The translations under genes were made by a program, and so were the position numbers. Below, piece after piece: positions 39,017 to 52,139 of a stretch of DNA of 64,000 nt. The number at the start of each line of letters is the position of its first letter. The first letter of the stretch is position 1. The notes under the pieces were generated by a model, which was not told the origin of the DNA, did no database searches, and saw only the letters and a program-made list of their open reading frames with translations. The DNA is from Circinella minor (taxonomy: Eukaryota > Mucoromycota > Mucoromycetes > Mucorales > Lichtheimiaceae). The stretch covers positions 186,001 through 250,000 of the forward strand of contig JAEPRB010000029.1 of assembly GCA_016758965.1 (NCBI GenBank), given 5' to 3'.

Positions 39017-42000
39017 CTAATAATCAACATCTTCTTCTTCTGATACATCAGCTCCAAAACCACGGTCTTCATCTTCAGATTCATCAACTATATCTACTGT
39101 TGTAGTTGAACCTTTTCGTTTAACAATATCATCATTTTCTTTAGGTCGACGTAATATAGGATGTGAAGCTTTGTTATATCTATAATAATTCATTATTAAT
39201 ATTAAGTTAGATATAAATAATAATAGTTATTTAAACCCTCTTTTTTTTAATCACTATCATTACACAGCCATCATTTAATATAAGGGTTTACTCACTTGCG
39301 AGTGAATGCTGATTTTGCTTTTGTTGGAACCTTTGACATTGGTTTTTGTTGATTTAAATCTAAATCATTTAATGATTCTAAACTACTGCGATTAAAATAA
39401 TAGGTATCTAAGATAGCCATGGCATCATCATAACGTTCCTAAAAAAAAAGACAGGTCAATAAAACATTGGAATTGTTTCTTCTGTTACTCAATTACGATG
39501 GTTAATGTGACATACTTCAGCAAGATATTTGAATATCCGATCATTAAATGCAGGGACATAATGTTGTCGAATTTGATAACGATCAACAGATGTAGTAAAT
39601 CGCATATTACTTCTCATTTCATTTACTATACGATCAAATTTACTAGATTTAGAATTCTGTCCAAGCCATCTAATAAAAAAAAAATTATATAAAAATAAAT
39701 CTTTTAAACCATTTTCTCCCACAATATAAGTTATAAAATATCAAAATATTTAAGGTTACCCTGGGAAACTAAAATTATTAAAACTATTAAACCCTTTTGT
39801 TTTTCCATGCATAAATCCTGCTGGTCGTACACAACCTAATGCAGATTCAACTGGCATAAGTGAATATTGTTGTGTACTCCTATATAATAATAAAATCAAT
39901 CCAATTAAATAATCATAAATATTAAAAAAAAAAATAATTATAATAAAAGTTACCCATGAATCATTGAATTTACTAAATCACCATCTGCTATAGCTTCAGC
40001 TGCTTTAGCAGCCATTTTCATTTCTAATGAAGCAATTTCAGTAGGATGACCTGTTAAACACATTTTACTTGGTTTATCAGGAATAAATTTTAAATAGTTT
40101 TCCTATTTTAGACAAAACATCAAATTCATCCTTAACATTAGATTACTTTTCTCTTTAAAAAACAAACAAACAAAAGATAGCTTACAAAAACCATAAGAGG
40201 TGTAAGACCATAATCATAGAAATAAATATCTAGTTTTTGTGCAAGTGTATTATTTTTCCATGATGATAAATCAAAAAGAGCTTCTGGAATATCGAAAAGG
40301 TTCATTTGACCATCTTTTTCATTTTTCTTGGCACTATATATATATATATATAATTATTCAACTTTAGTTTTCCCAATTAATAACAAAAAGAATAATATTA
40401 CTTACACAATTTTTGCATCTTCATCCGTCATCTGTTGACTTGATAATCGATAAGTTGAAAGAATATTAATGACTTGACGAATATCATTATTTGTAGCATT
40501 AACAAGCTCATCTACAGCTGTTGGCTTAATTTTTAATTTTTCTCTAATAAATTAAAGATATAGAATGGGAGAGAGTTAATTTATTGAATAGAGAGTATCA
40601 AATATATATAACATACTTATAACTAATCGACATCATTTTGGATCGAATTTGGTTGGCAGGTGTTCTATGATTAAAAACAAAGAAGTGTGAATCATTTCGT
40701 TCCTGTTAAAAAAAACGATGGATTTTTCTTTTTACCTTTTGAATCGAGCATCAAAGCATACATTTTTTAATGGTGCTACCTTTTGTGATCGAATATCATT
40801 ACAAATACAAATAATAGGTACTTTTGTTGTTTTGATAAGAGAAGCTAATTCAGCTGCACCTCCACGATCACCACCGGACATACCATCTACTTCATCCATT
40901 ACCAAAACAACTTTTTTACCCTTAGCAATAGTCTAGTTAAAACAAAAACAATTTATATACCATAATTAGTTCATAGGCTTGCCTATTGTGTTTTTATCTT
41001 TTTCCAAGTAGTTTTGAATGCTTTCATACATACTTGATTTGGGTTCCCACGTTTATAAAATTCGGTCATTGTCCGATTATCAACCATTTCACCCAATATG
41101 TCCTAATCATACATAAGCAAAATAAGAAATTAGGTGAGTCGATTCATATCATATCTATATAAAAAAGAAAGAGGAAATAATAAAGAATGTAAAGTATGGT
41201 TACCTCAAGCGCTTTTTTACTTCTTACATCACTTGCATTAAATTCAAGAACTTCGTATCCATTTTCATGAGCAACAACATGAGCAGTTGTGGTTTTACCA
41301 ATACCAGGAGGACCACTAATCAATACTGCACGAAAATTGGATGTGGATTCGTTTAATTTTTTGCCATTTCCCTTGGACTTGGTATTGGTGGCAAGGTTCT
41401 GATGCCTTTATATATATATATATATATAGATGTAAAAGTTTTGATCACATGAGCTGATTTCTTTTTTTTTACCAAGTTTACAACAGATTTTTTATTATAA
41501 GACTTACCAATCTTTAAGCCATTCATCAATCCGTTTAACCATTTCTTTATTACCGATAATCTCATTTATTTTTTTTGGCTTATATTTTTCTGTCCATAAC
41601 TGTTCCATAGAGTTGCTACAAATATATGTATAGAATTGTAAGTCGAACTCGATATATACATAGATCCATATATATATAACTTACATTTCTTTATTTACAA
41701 CAGCAGGAGCAGCAGGAACAGGAGCTTTTCTTTTTCCTTTTGATGCTGATGTTGAAATTGCTGAAGAGATAGGTTTGGAAGGCATTGCCTTGGCAACCAA
41801 TTTATAAAATCCATCTTCATTTATCACGATAGTACCAAGATTCTCAGCTTTCTTTACAATAGAATTATCGGACCCTCTTCCTTGTATCAAGTAAGTTGTT
41901 TTAAAATTTAAATCTGTAGTAATTTGACTATTGTACTTTAGTTAGTAACTTCCAGATCATTATCTCGTTATATATAATCACGAAATTTACCCTCCATAGC

Positions 42001-43129
42001 GTTCAACAATACTGTGGGCAGTTTCTTGAGTCATTGTATCAAGAATACCGGAAAATGTAAATACGGAACCAATAAAACAACCATCTCTACCAGTGGGTAA
42101 AAGCCGACTACCCAAAGCTTGTGGTGTATTATTAGTGATTGAAACCTTTTTTGTTAATCTGTTTTTTTTTTTATAAATCAATAATGTTTATGTATTAGTT
42201 ATCAAAATCAAAAGTTAAATTTTCTCCTCTCAATAAATAAAATAAAGTTTACTTTTCTGTTTTTAAACTTGAGGATACGTTGGATGATGATGATGAATTG
42301 GTAGATACACTTTTACTGCTACTGCTAGATGATCCACTACTTTTTTTATCTGTTTTGAATGCAGACATGATATCTTGAGTAGGTCTCTTCTCTGATAACG
42401 AGTTTTCCACCTTACTGGTTTTGTCCACGGAAGGAGCATATTTCTTTTGTTCAACTGAAGAGCTACTTTTATTTTCGGTAGCAGAAGACGAGGACGGATA
42501 TGTTGATGATGTTGGATAACTGGCTATTGTTGATGATAAAGATGTAGATGGTTGTTGTCGTTGTTGTTCCTGAATGACAGGAGGCTTTTGTTCTTGTGGA
42601 ATAGGTGATGCAGTTTGATGATCATCGGGATTACTTTTTCGTTTAATAATATCGGTATCATCTGTATCTTGTAAAATAGATTGTGTCTTTTTCTTCACAC
42701 TTTTGGATGGTTTAACCATAGCAAAGAAATCCTTTGGATCAATCGCTTTGACCTTTTTATTCTTGTCCCTAATATCCATTCATGTATATATATATATATA
42801 GTCAATCAATCCAAATTTTCCAATTAATACATTTTTCTCTCTTTTTTATACCATTTTTTGTCGAGCCTCGTCCTTCTCTCTTTTGTTTTTTGCGTCTTTA
42901 CCTATCGACATTGTCGCCTTTACGTTTCATGGTTTTGGAAAGTACCAATGGTTGCTGACTGAATAAATAAGTACAAAATAATTTATTAACTCAAATAAAT
43001 ATAAAAATATTCTACTAGGTTATAAAGTATTTTTTTTAGCATCTAAAATGCTTCAATATAAATTATACTCGAATTTTCAAAGAAAATAATAAATATGACG
43101 CACAAATCATCGTCTTGGTCTAAATCCAT
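39017..43129 (-). CDS. RFC1: Replication factor C large subunit (clamp loader)
   Basis: The core exons (42779-42253, 42158-41991, 41927-41685, 41615-41508, 41405-41204, 41102-41034, 40932-40736, 40664-40617, 40543-40406, 40333-40186, 40102-39954, 39879-39760, 39669-39516, 39438-39296, 39179-39017) give 858 residues from MDIRDKNKK. In that numbering there is a PCNA-box-like DPKDFFAM near residue 15, a BRCT domain (about 189-285), Walker A GPPGIGKT (380-387), Walker B VVLVMDEVDG (DEVD 452-455), and the RFC1 C-terminal domain with FPGWLGQNSKSSKFDRI. The C-terminus is acidic (DVSEEEDVDY). Two short upstream exons (43129-43104, 42958-42902) splice in phase to the AGG codon at 42768, replacing MDIR and giving 882 residues. 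I give the longer extent because an out-of-frame ATG sits 4 nt ahead of the MDIR start. RFC1 opens the PCNA clamp on primed DNA. Confidence 0.93.
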
Positions 43130-43916
43130 GGTGTTGTCAACAGTTCAATTTCTTGAGTTGTATAAAAGGAAGTGAAATATATACGAGTGAAGAACAATAA
43201 TAATTATATACCTTTAAAAAAGGATTTTTTTTTAGTTATTAAATAAAATAAAATAAAAAGGAGAGACAAAAATAAAAAATAAAGAGACGCGATTTTTTGA
43301 CACGCGTTAACTTTTTGGTGTATTTTTTAGCTAACAAAAAGAATTATCGGGATTAAATGGAAGGGAAAATTATATTACAAAATGCAACCTAGTAACTATA
43401 CTTTTTCTAAGGGAATTGCTACGAAACCCCACAGATAAAAAGCTATCAAACAAGTTATTAAACCATATAAACTATAGTAACAGCAATTGTCAACACAAAT
43501 AGCTCTTATTTGACCGTTCATATGTAACATTAAAAATATATAGCACTTCTTGTTTGTCATTGTCTTCACATGGATTACACAACGAGATATAGTGAGAAAA
43601 TATAAGAATTCTTGACTGTTATTTATAAAAAGCTGAACTGCTAATATAAGCTGCATAAACATTTTCAAGTTATATAATGATGATGGATTGTATAATAGAT
43701 GTATACCTTTCCTTTATTCAATATGCTTTTTCTTGTATATCAATCTACGAACCGCAACTAGTCGGACAATTTGCCCCAAATGGACACCGGCCATTTAGTA
43801 CTAGATAAATAAAAAAAAAAAGCTTTGACCTATAATAGATGTATATAAATAGCAGGATACGACATGTTAAAATCATTTAGATGACTAGTTACAAGAGGGA
43901 GTTATAAATGATTCTA
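43130..43916. other. Intergenic, AT-rich
   Basis: This covers the RFC1 promoter side and the 3' flank of the PD-(D/E)XK remnant. A minus-strand open frame at 43396-43668 is hydrophobic and cysteine-containing but resembles no family I know, and I do not call it. Confidence 0.5.
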
Positions 43917-45148
43917 TTATAAAAAGTTGATTTCTTGATCATCCAATAGCTGTTCCCTACTGAATATTTCCACTAAGTGCCTTTGAGGTAAATGGTCGAT
44001 TATAATATCTTTTATATTTGGGATAGCTCTAATACACAAAAAGCATTGAATTAGTTCTTTCGATTTTCGTCATTGTTTTCGAGGATCACAAATTAATTAA
44101 CTTACAAAAGAAACTTCTTTAAATCCTTAACATTCGTTGTTGAGTCGGCAAAATCCAGGGCCACAAGGAAAACATTGCCCCCTTCGGCGATGAATGATAC
44201 CATATCTATAAAAATAAATTATCAGTACGTATGATATAAAACAAACCACTAAAACCGGCTTTTTTTTACCTTGGGTTGTGCCATCAACCCCTTCAACTTG
44301 CGATATGTCAAAGTACATTTTTAAACCTCTTTCCCGAATTCTTTGATCCGCTGAAGAGGATGGAGACATATATGTTTTGTTTACTAGGGATGTCGCTTTA
44401 AGTTTCGTCGCCATCCGTTGTAAGAGGCGGACATATGCCTTTTGATCACAATTGATCGGAGACTTACAGCAATAGCCGATTATGTGGTATGGTGTTCCTG
44501 TTTCAATTATTTAATTTAGTTGAAATGTGCATTTTGATTCCTTCAGCTACAAAGGCTATCAAACACAGGTTTATGAATATCATTTCTTCAACAAGCAACC
44601 ATCATATGCATCACTTACCGTGATAATCTTTCTGAAGCACATATATATAAATTATGAACTTGTATTTTTTTTTGCATTTGGGTTCTTCATCTCATCCGCG
44701 ATCCGCTTATTCGATCCGACTATCCACTCTAGAATGTCAAAATGCAGTGTCGCCGCGCTTGCAACCCCAATTATTACTAAAACAGGATTATTGCACCGTT
44801 CGTATATGAGCGTACTGTAATGAACGGCACGTACCAAGAACTTTTTATCCATTTGATTTTGGACTTCTATAAATACGGGCAAAAATGTACTTAAGGGATC
44901 ATGTGAAGCATAAAGGATATCGCACTTCGTCTTGTTTATTAAATTTCGTTGGTGTTGTCATATAGTAGTCTTCTGCCACTTCCGGTACAAGAGCTTTTAT
45001 TAATATGTTAATGGGTTCATTGTTGGTTAACACCATTTTACTGATCAGATCATTTCCTGGTCTATAGTTGTACGTTAGAACGCGATCAGTGATCTACAAT
45101 TCTATAGTAAATTCCCTTACCATTTTTAATATCAAAATAGTCAGACAT
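43917..45148 (-). pseudogene. PD-(D/E)XK nuclease-family gene (Rpn/YhgA-like), frame-shifted
   Basis: On the minus strand a start MSDYFDIKNG (45148) leads into DRVLTYNYRPGND and NILIKALVPEVAEDYY. The frame then shifts to KCDILYASHDPLSTFLPVFIEVQNQMDKKFLVRAVHYS. The pattern of an Asp in KCDILY followed by E-x-Q fits the PD-(D/E)XK core of Rpn-like nucleases, of which I recall related genes in Mucorales genomes. Further on, exons at 44205-44106 (MVSFIAEGGNVFLVALDF) and 44028-43917 (ending at TAA 43917-43919) join in phase to the exon ending at 44270. The C-terminal third is therefore well preserved. At least one frameshift lies near 44935, and the reading near 45105 and the A9 run near 44670 also do not connect. 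The gene is probably dead, or carries sequencing indels. Confidence 0.6.
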
Positions 45149-46411
45149 TATTTTTGCCTAGGGTCTTTATCTGATCCACTATCCTCAGGTGCGGATACAT
45201 GAGGATGGGAATAGTACCCAATCCATGCTTGATCATTTTTACGTCACCAAGATGTCATTGCTTAAAGCACTTCTTCCAGCTGATTCTTCTTGATTCGATA
45301 CTTTTGAACCGTTGTACAAATTTGTGTAGCTCTGTTTTATTTCTCTCTTCATTGAGATCAACAGAGTTTGCGAGTTTCCTGTTTTTGTTTTAAAAAATAC
45401 TAACGGAGGAGCTTCTTCAATGGGCATTGTTTCTATAGCTTCCCATCCGCATTTGCATGTTATCTGATCCAATCCGTGAAAAACGCTATTTTTAGCTGCA
45501 CCGTCGTGCAAACCCCAAAAAAAACTTTTGATCAAACAATGTGGTGAAGGGCAATATGCCTGCTTGCACTTCACTCATAGTAACTTGTTTTCTGGTATAT
45601 ATGAAATTCATCGGCTCTTCGGCAAGAAAGATCTCAACGGCCATTGATGAGGAAGATATGAATATTATAGAAATATTATAAGAACACTTTTGCCAATACA
45701 AAAAAAAAATACCGTTACAGTAAACACCTAGATAACAGAACACTGGTGGCAAATTGACTCCTGTAAAATCATGTAAAATTGTACAGTATATTGTTACGTT
45801 TCATTGGTAGCAAGGCTTTTGGAGTAACGTTAAATGAGATAAATAAGGGGGGAAACAAGTAGAATAGCTCTTGAATACGTATCAAGAAAGCAATAAAGAT
45901 AAAGAAAGATTTGATGTTTGCTATTTATTGAAGAAAGAGTGTTGATAAAAATAAAAATATTTAAACGTACTAAAATAAAACTCACACAAATGTGTAATTG
46001 TTACCGAGAGAGTGAAAACTCATCAAACAATAAAAAAATAAAATAAAGTATGAAGAATTTATTGGTGGATTATAACTGTTGTGTAACACTATTCCATAAG
46101 TAAGATAATAGTAACAACCATCCGTTTTCAATTTGTTGATCAAAATTATAGAATACAATGATATTTATGTGCGTTTTTATTTATTTCTCTGTTGTTACAA
46201 TCAAAAAAATATATATTTAATGTTCATTAATACAATAGATCTCAACAATAATAATCAATAATGAGATAATTTTATTCAATAAAGAATAGTAAAATAGTAT
46301 GAAAAACAAAAAAGCATATTACGAGATACGTGTTATTGCAATTTGCCATGCAGTCTACCACACAATATATAAAATAATAATAGTAAAAACATTACTATAC
46401 CTGGATTGTGG
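45149..46411. other. Unassigned stretch with overlapping minus-strand frames
   Basis: Between about 45240 and 45760 two overlapping minus-strand frames look protein-like: MSEVQAGILPFTTLFDQKFF and, shifted, CKCGWEAIETMPIEEAPPL. They probably come from one frame-shifted gene fragment of unknown kind. The rest (45760-46411) is AT-rich with no gene seen. Confidence 0.4.
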
Positions 46412-47720
46412 TTATCCACTTTTATCCGTTCTTCTACGGATGACCGCGCGATTGTTGTTTGTGATGCTCAAAGAGCTCGAGAGCCGCTTGCGAGCAATAC
46501 TCATGGTTGATGAAGTACTATAAAAAAATTCAATTAGTATTTCTAAAAAGCTTATACCATGCTATAGTAGAATATAACCATCAAATATATCAAAATACAA
46601 ATATATACATACCCATGAGTACTCGCACTTCTATCACTGTGCACGGAATGCCTAAGATATAAAAAAAAAGTTGGAGAAATATCCTGAGTCATTACACGAT
46701 TATAAACAGGTTGAAGATATAACAAACATACATTGAAGCATCCCGTGTCAGTACAGGAGGTTGGACAGCAGGGCCAGAACTAGAAAGATTATTAGAAATT
46801 CGAAATTAGCCATATTTTAAATGTTACATTTACAGCTCGTTGTATACTACATTTATATTATTATATACCTTGTTGCAGGAACCGAGAACTGGCGGATGAT
46901 CTCCCTAGATTCCTCCGAGGCCACTGTTCCCACACTTTTCAATAATTAAGTTATAGTTAGTGTTAGAATTATATTCATTTTTTTTTGAAAAAAAGAAAGT
47001 TATGAATATGGATATGGATAGATTACCTTTCAGCATCATCGGGAGCAGCACCTCCGCTATAGTAAAACAAGTATGAAAATAAGTATTTAATAATTTTAAC
47101 TATAGCTTATTAAGTTATACATTAAACCATGTTATCTTAGTATCACTAACCTTTTCTTCTTTGCTGCGTTGCTCCATTTCTGAAGTTAACAAGAATCTGG
47201 CCATCCAGTTGTTTTCACACTTTTCGATCGGTATCCAGGGATCACTCTTAGATACCGATTCGGTGAAGAGCTTCATAATGGAGCTCGTCACCCCGTGGTC
47301 TTGGCTGGACCATGGCTGGCCAGCAGTCCCCTTACGAACTGCGATGGAATTCATTTGCTTGATGGCAGCTTCAACATGGTTGTCCAATCGAGCCATCTTC
47401 AGCATCTTTGTTGAATTGTCCATATTGGACAATGCCAATATGGCCGCATCAACATCAGCAATCTTGGCATTGCGAACCTTGCCTTGCGCATTGCGCGGCT
47501 GACGAATGAAACCAACAGGAGGTTCATCATCACCGGCCTCCTCCACATGTTCTTCCAAGGCTTCGCCCACTTGGTCCTTCGACGCCAAAATGAGGACTCG
47601 AAGCAATCGAGCTTCGCCAAAATCATGGCTTCAACTGGGGTGACTGGAATACCCTGATAATGTTGATGATTCATCATTTGGGTATACGATGAACCAGTGC
47701 CTTGAGGCAACTGGTTCAAA
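46412..47720 (-). pseudogene. GC-richer gene of unknown function, frame broken
   Basis: On the minus strand the 3' part is very regular. Exons 47056-47027, 46934-46869, 46779-46732, 46651-46613 and 46517-46412 all join in phase 2, reading GGAAPDDAER, SVGTVASEESREIIRQF, SSGPAVQPPVLTRDAS, HSVHSDRSASTHG and a basic end RKRLSSSLSITNNNRAVIRR. Upstream, one frame (about 47720-47620) reads GIPVTPVEAMILAKL. A second frame (about 47620-47151) holds a 160-residue domain-like segment with VGEALEEHVEEAGDDEPPVG and DPWIPIEKCENNWMARFLL. These two do not join without a frame change, and the second ends in phase 0 while the next exon needs phase 2. G+C content is visibly higher than the surroundings. I recognise no family. 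It may be a decayed or transferred gene, or a live gene with sequence errors. Confidence 0.45.
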
Positions 47721-50700
47721 GATTCCTGTTGGGGGTTTGCGGTTGTTGTTGTTGTTGACTCGAAATTATAATTAAAAAATTTGAAAAATGAGCTCCGGCT
47801 CCCTACAAAAAAAATTACTGCTTAACTTCTCCCTTCTAAGTTGATCCAGTCAAAGACATCAATGGATCATGATAATAGGCAAAATTCTTCTTCTGCTTCA
47901 TATAGCTTTAGAGGCATAAGACTACCAATACTGCAGTTATTTTATTATCCTTCATAAGTTTGACTGCGAGTTCTCGTCAATAACTCAATTAATATTATCA
48001 GTTTCAAACAGTAGTTTCTATATCAGAGCTCATATACCTACTTTAACTGTATTTATCCTTATGTTCATCATTCCTTTTGGTTAGTATATCCTTTTAGGCT
48101 TACATATTATAACCAATTCACTGATACAAATATCAACTAAGCTATTTTTTATTAAATAAATTTATTACAAATAAGCCACACATCATTTTACAGGATTTTT
48201 ATAGGATTTACAGGATTTTTACAGGATTTACAGGATTTTTACAGGATTTACAGGATTTACAGGATTTCATTTACCCCGATTCCTAAATAGGTATAGCTTA
48301 CATGCTTTCGCAGGAATTTACAAAACTTTTTTATGGTGTGGGCTAAACACATTAAAATGGAGAGCTAGAGCTAACTTATACTAGAGCGAACAAAAAAATA
48401 AAAATAACACGCTTCTGTGAGACACAATTTATTTCTAGTCTGTTACATTTACCTTTTATGTAATATTTGAATACGTGTTCACTCTTAAACCTGGTTATTG
48501 CCATAAAATAACTGTCAAAATTCGTTAGAATGTCTTAAAAATGGAGTTACAGTGTTCAATGTCCAACCATATAGCGTTTTAAAAATTGATTGCGTAAGTA
48601 TACACACCGAGAATACTGGTTATCTCAAGGTTAACTCAATGGCAGTAATTTGACTTATTTTAATTCAATTCAAATGCTATGCACGTAGCTACGATTTTGT
48701 AAACTTTTATATGGCGTTGTTTTATATTTATATTTTAGTAATTGTATTGATGTTTTACGTATGGAGTAAATCGATGACCAGACAAATATACTAGTTGATA
48801 AAATTTTGTATTGGGAGATTCCAAAAAGTGCATTTGATTCTTCCATTTTTTATATTTTTAAGCGCAAAACACAGCAGTAACAAATTTTATACTTGATCAT
48901 CATGGCAACCATATAACTGATGCTTTATTGTTTCTCTTTTCCTTTAAATAATTGTCATTCTCTTCTATCTTTATAAATCCAAACTTACATTTTTACTTAG
49001 GAGCAAAATAATATGGTCTACAAGGTATTTAATAAAATAACGAGTCACCCTTAATAAAAAGTATAAAAATAACCCTCTTTCTCAACTTTTTTTGTCCCTT
49101 TCTAACGTATGTACAATGTTAAGTTATATTTTTCACTTTTCTCATTTTTTTTGACACTCCATTTGTTTTGCTTTTTATGTTCATCTACCCTCATTTTTAT
49201 TCTACATCATTTATATATATATATATATATACAATTTAGTGATTTTTTGTTACTGTTACGTATGTAATCACAATAACTTATAAAATAGTCAAAGAAGTTG
49301 TATATAGATAAGCATATATTTTCACTATATATTTTTATTGAGAAGAGAGGAAGAGAAAGGGGGATAAGAGAGAGAGTAAGCTAAGTCACTAGCACACCGT
49401 CGTCCACTTTCCTTGGTGACTAGCTTTGACAAGAACTTGTTGCTTTTTTTATTCCGTTTCTTGAAACAGTAATGCTCTTATTCGCAACACTTCTTTCTTT
49501 TAAGATTTACACAAGCGCACAAGCTTAAATTCCAATTCTGGTTTTGCTCTTTTGCTATCATCCTGGTTGAAGGTATTTTAATTATTGTAATGCTTACTAG
49601 AAATAAATTTGTGAATTTTAATATGATCCATTTACTACTATTATTGTTGTAGATTATATTAGCTCTTCGAACGGGATTGTATTCATGTCTTTGATGATTA
49701 AAAAATAAGAAAAATAAAAGCAAAACAGTATTAACAGAATAAAATGAAATTAGTGCTAGTCTGTATATACACTCATATGTATGTTATAACAAAAAAAAAA
49801 AACGATTAAAGGTATTTCTTATGTACTACTGTTATATCTTTACTGATAAAGGCTGTAAATAGTATAATTTTCAATAAAATTGTTATTGCATACTTTTTTT
49901 AACTTATTAATTGCTAATTTGCACAATTTTTGCTTATTGTGTCTGTTTGTATCATTTATATACTCCAAGAATTATCATGTTGTTTTTCTATTTAAAGGTA
50001 TATATTACCTATAATAGTTGTAAATTTATATATATATAAATCTGGTTAGGATAATATTTATTGTTAATACCAAGCTTGTAAATAAGAGTTAAAAATAACA
50101 ATATGTATTCTTATGAGTTTGACTTAAGATCAAGTGCTACGTACTACTGCTTACTCTTATTGAAACAAAGCTTAATTGATTCAGTAGAAAAGTAAGAGCA
50201 AGAAAAAAGTTTATATGAGCAATTGAGAGTGAAGCATACCACATAAAAGAAAAAGAAAGATCTTTATAGCGTGCAATTATTACTATTTTTTTTACTATGT
50301 AAGCACGTAATTTTTGAAAGACATGAATATTGTTCATATAAATAGAAAAAGCAACCGTTCCTTTCGTCTATCATTATTAGATATACTTATAATTACTATT
50401 TTGAGTTGTTTTTTAAAATTTTGGATTTTTGATATTTATCAATATCAGATTTAAAGAAGGACCCCTGAGTGAATACAATTAGTTAAAGCTAATACATAAA
50501 AAAATACATAAGAAATAGTCTTCTTTTTCAAAATATTTTTTAAACATTAAGGTACAAGTGCTTTGCCGACGCTCTTTAAAAAATACCCCTTAACGGCAGA
50601 CCCCCATAATGAAAAACCAAAAGAGTACCAGTCTGAGACACAGCCATCTAGGAAACATATTTTGTAACGTTCATAGAAACAAATATAAAAGTATGCTAAC

Positions 50701-52139
50701 CTACTATTCCGAGAAAATATTTAAGAAGGAGGAAGACAGAAATAGAAACAAAAAGAATGTGATACTTTATTATTTATGTTTATCGAGTTATTGGTGTACT
50801 TTTTCTAATAACAGATCGGTTTTTCGATGGCTGTCAACAGATAGAGTTATTAACTGCATGTTTGTTCCAAATAAGTAAAATATATATTTTTTTTCTACCC
50901 TGAAAATCTTTTATGGCTCTACGTACTTGTTTCTCCCTAGTAACATCAATTCCTTCTTGATTCCCCCCGTCTTTGGTGGTGTTCTGGTCAAGGCGCATAA
51001 GTATACATCATGAACTTTACGGGATGTTAGAAGTACAAATATAATGCATCTATGCATGATCAGTTGATTGCATTTCATTTTAATATAAAAATGAACAAGA
51101 GGAGCATTTTGTTTTTCATCAATCATTTGCGTTTTTTTTTACTGAGACACCCCACTACTATTAAGAAATTGTAAGGACGGATAAACAATTATTCAATCAT
51201 TATTTGCGCTAAATTTAGTAGAATAAATACTCCTTATAAAGTTAGTTCGATAAATGAATTTTAAGATTTGGAGTCGTCAATGTACATAATTTTGTCTGGG
51301 CTTTTTTTTTTAATTATAAACATATCTTTTTAGCACTAAAGTTGTCATGCGTGATATTTTATATATATACTTAGCATCAAAATGTTCTTATATAGCCTTC
51401 CATATGATACTTAGTATCTTAATAATTATGAGCACTATATTCTAGTGAAAAAAAAGGATCACATGAAGTGTATACTATTAGTTTGTTATTACAATAATGT
51501 ATTTCTCACACGATTCTCGCTTTTAGTCTCTCTTCCTGTTCTTCTTCTTTTCATGACCATTCATTGGACTTTGATAAAAAGTAAATGTATTAAATATGAC
51601 CGTATTTAAATAAAATAAGAAAGGGATAAGGGTATCATATGTATACAAATAAAAAAAACCTCTTCAATTACCTTAAAAGGGTATTTTTTTGTGCTTTTGT
51701 TCGGGTATCTCTGTATATTATTTGACACACAGTTTTTTTTTAATTGTACTACCTGGAAAGGGTGCCGAAAAAAGAAAGAAACGAAAACGTGCTTTGTTTT
51801 TATATACATAACAAACTTACCTCTATTCTCTTACTCCTCCGAACCTTTTTTTTTTCTTTTTAATATTACTTTTTGAATACAAAAAGGATTTTTTTTTTGT
51901 TATAATACAGCAAGAAAAAGGTGCGTATTCCTCATCAAGTAAATCAATATATTAAAAGAATGAGAAGCATTTTTTTTATTTCACAACAATAAGTTCTACT
52001 ACTTTTACTAATTCTTTTCTTTTATTCCATCTTGTCAAAAAATAGAACTTACCCTCTCTAGCTTTTCTTTTTCTTTTTATTTTTCTTTTTTACTGAAAGA
52101 ATAACAACTTAACGCGGCCCCCAACCTTTCCTTTAAATC
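47721..52139. other. Gene-poor 4.4-kb stretch
   Basis: AT-rich with many A/T runs and a 10-mer-based tandem repeat near 48.2 kb. The last 120 bp before 52140 are strongly pyrimidine-rich, consistent with the leader of the CAF120-like gene. No coding frame, tRNA or other RNA gene could be supported. Confidence 0.55.
48186..48268. repeat. Short tandem repeat, (TTT)TACAGGAT units
   Basis: About eight copies of a 9-11 bp unit ending in ACAGGAT (one copy ATAGGAT). Long (ttttacaggat) and short (ttacaggat) units alternate, giving a 20-bp higher-order period over most of the array. Confidence 0.88.

Noticed and set aside
46299..46523. Plus-strand frame of 74 codons
   Set aside because: It is antisense to the last exon of the minus-strand gene ending at 46412, whose frame is supported by phase-consistent splicing.
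48186..48268. CRISPR-like array
   Set aside because: Units are contiguous with no unique spacers, and the context is eukaryotic.
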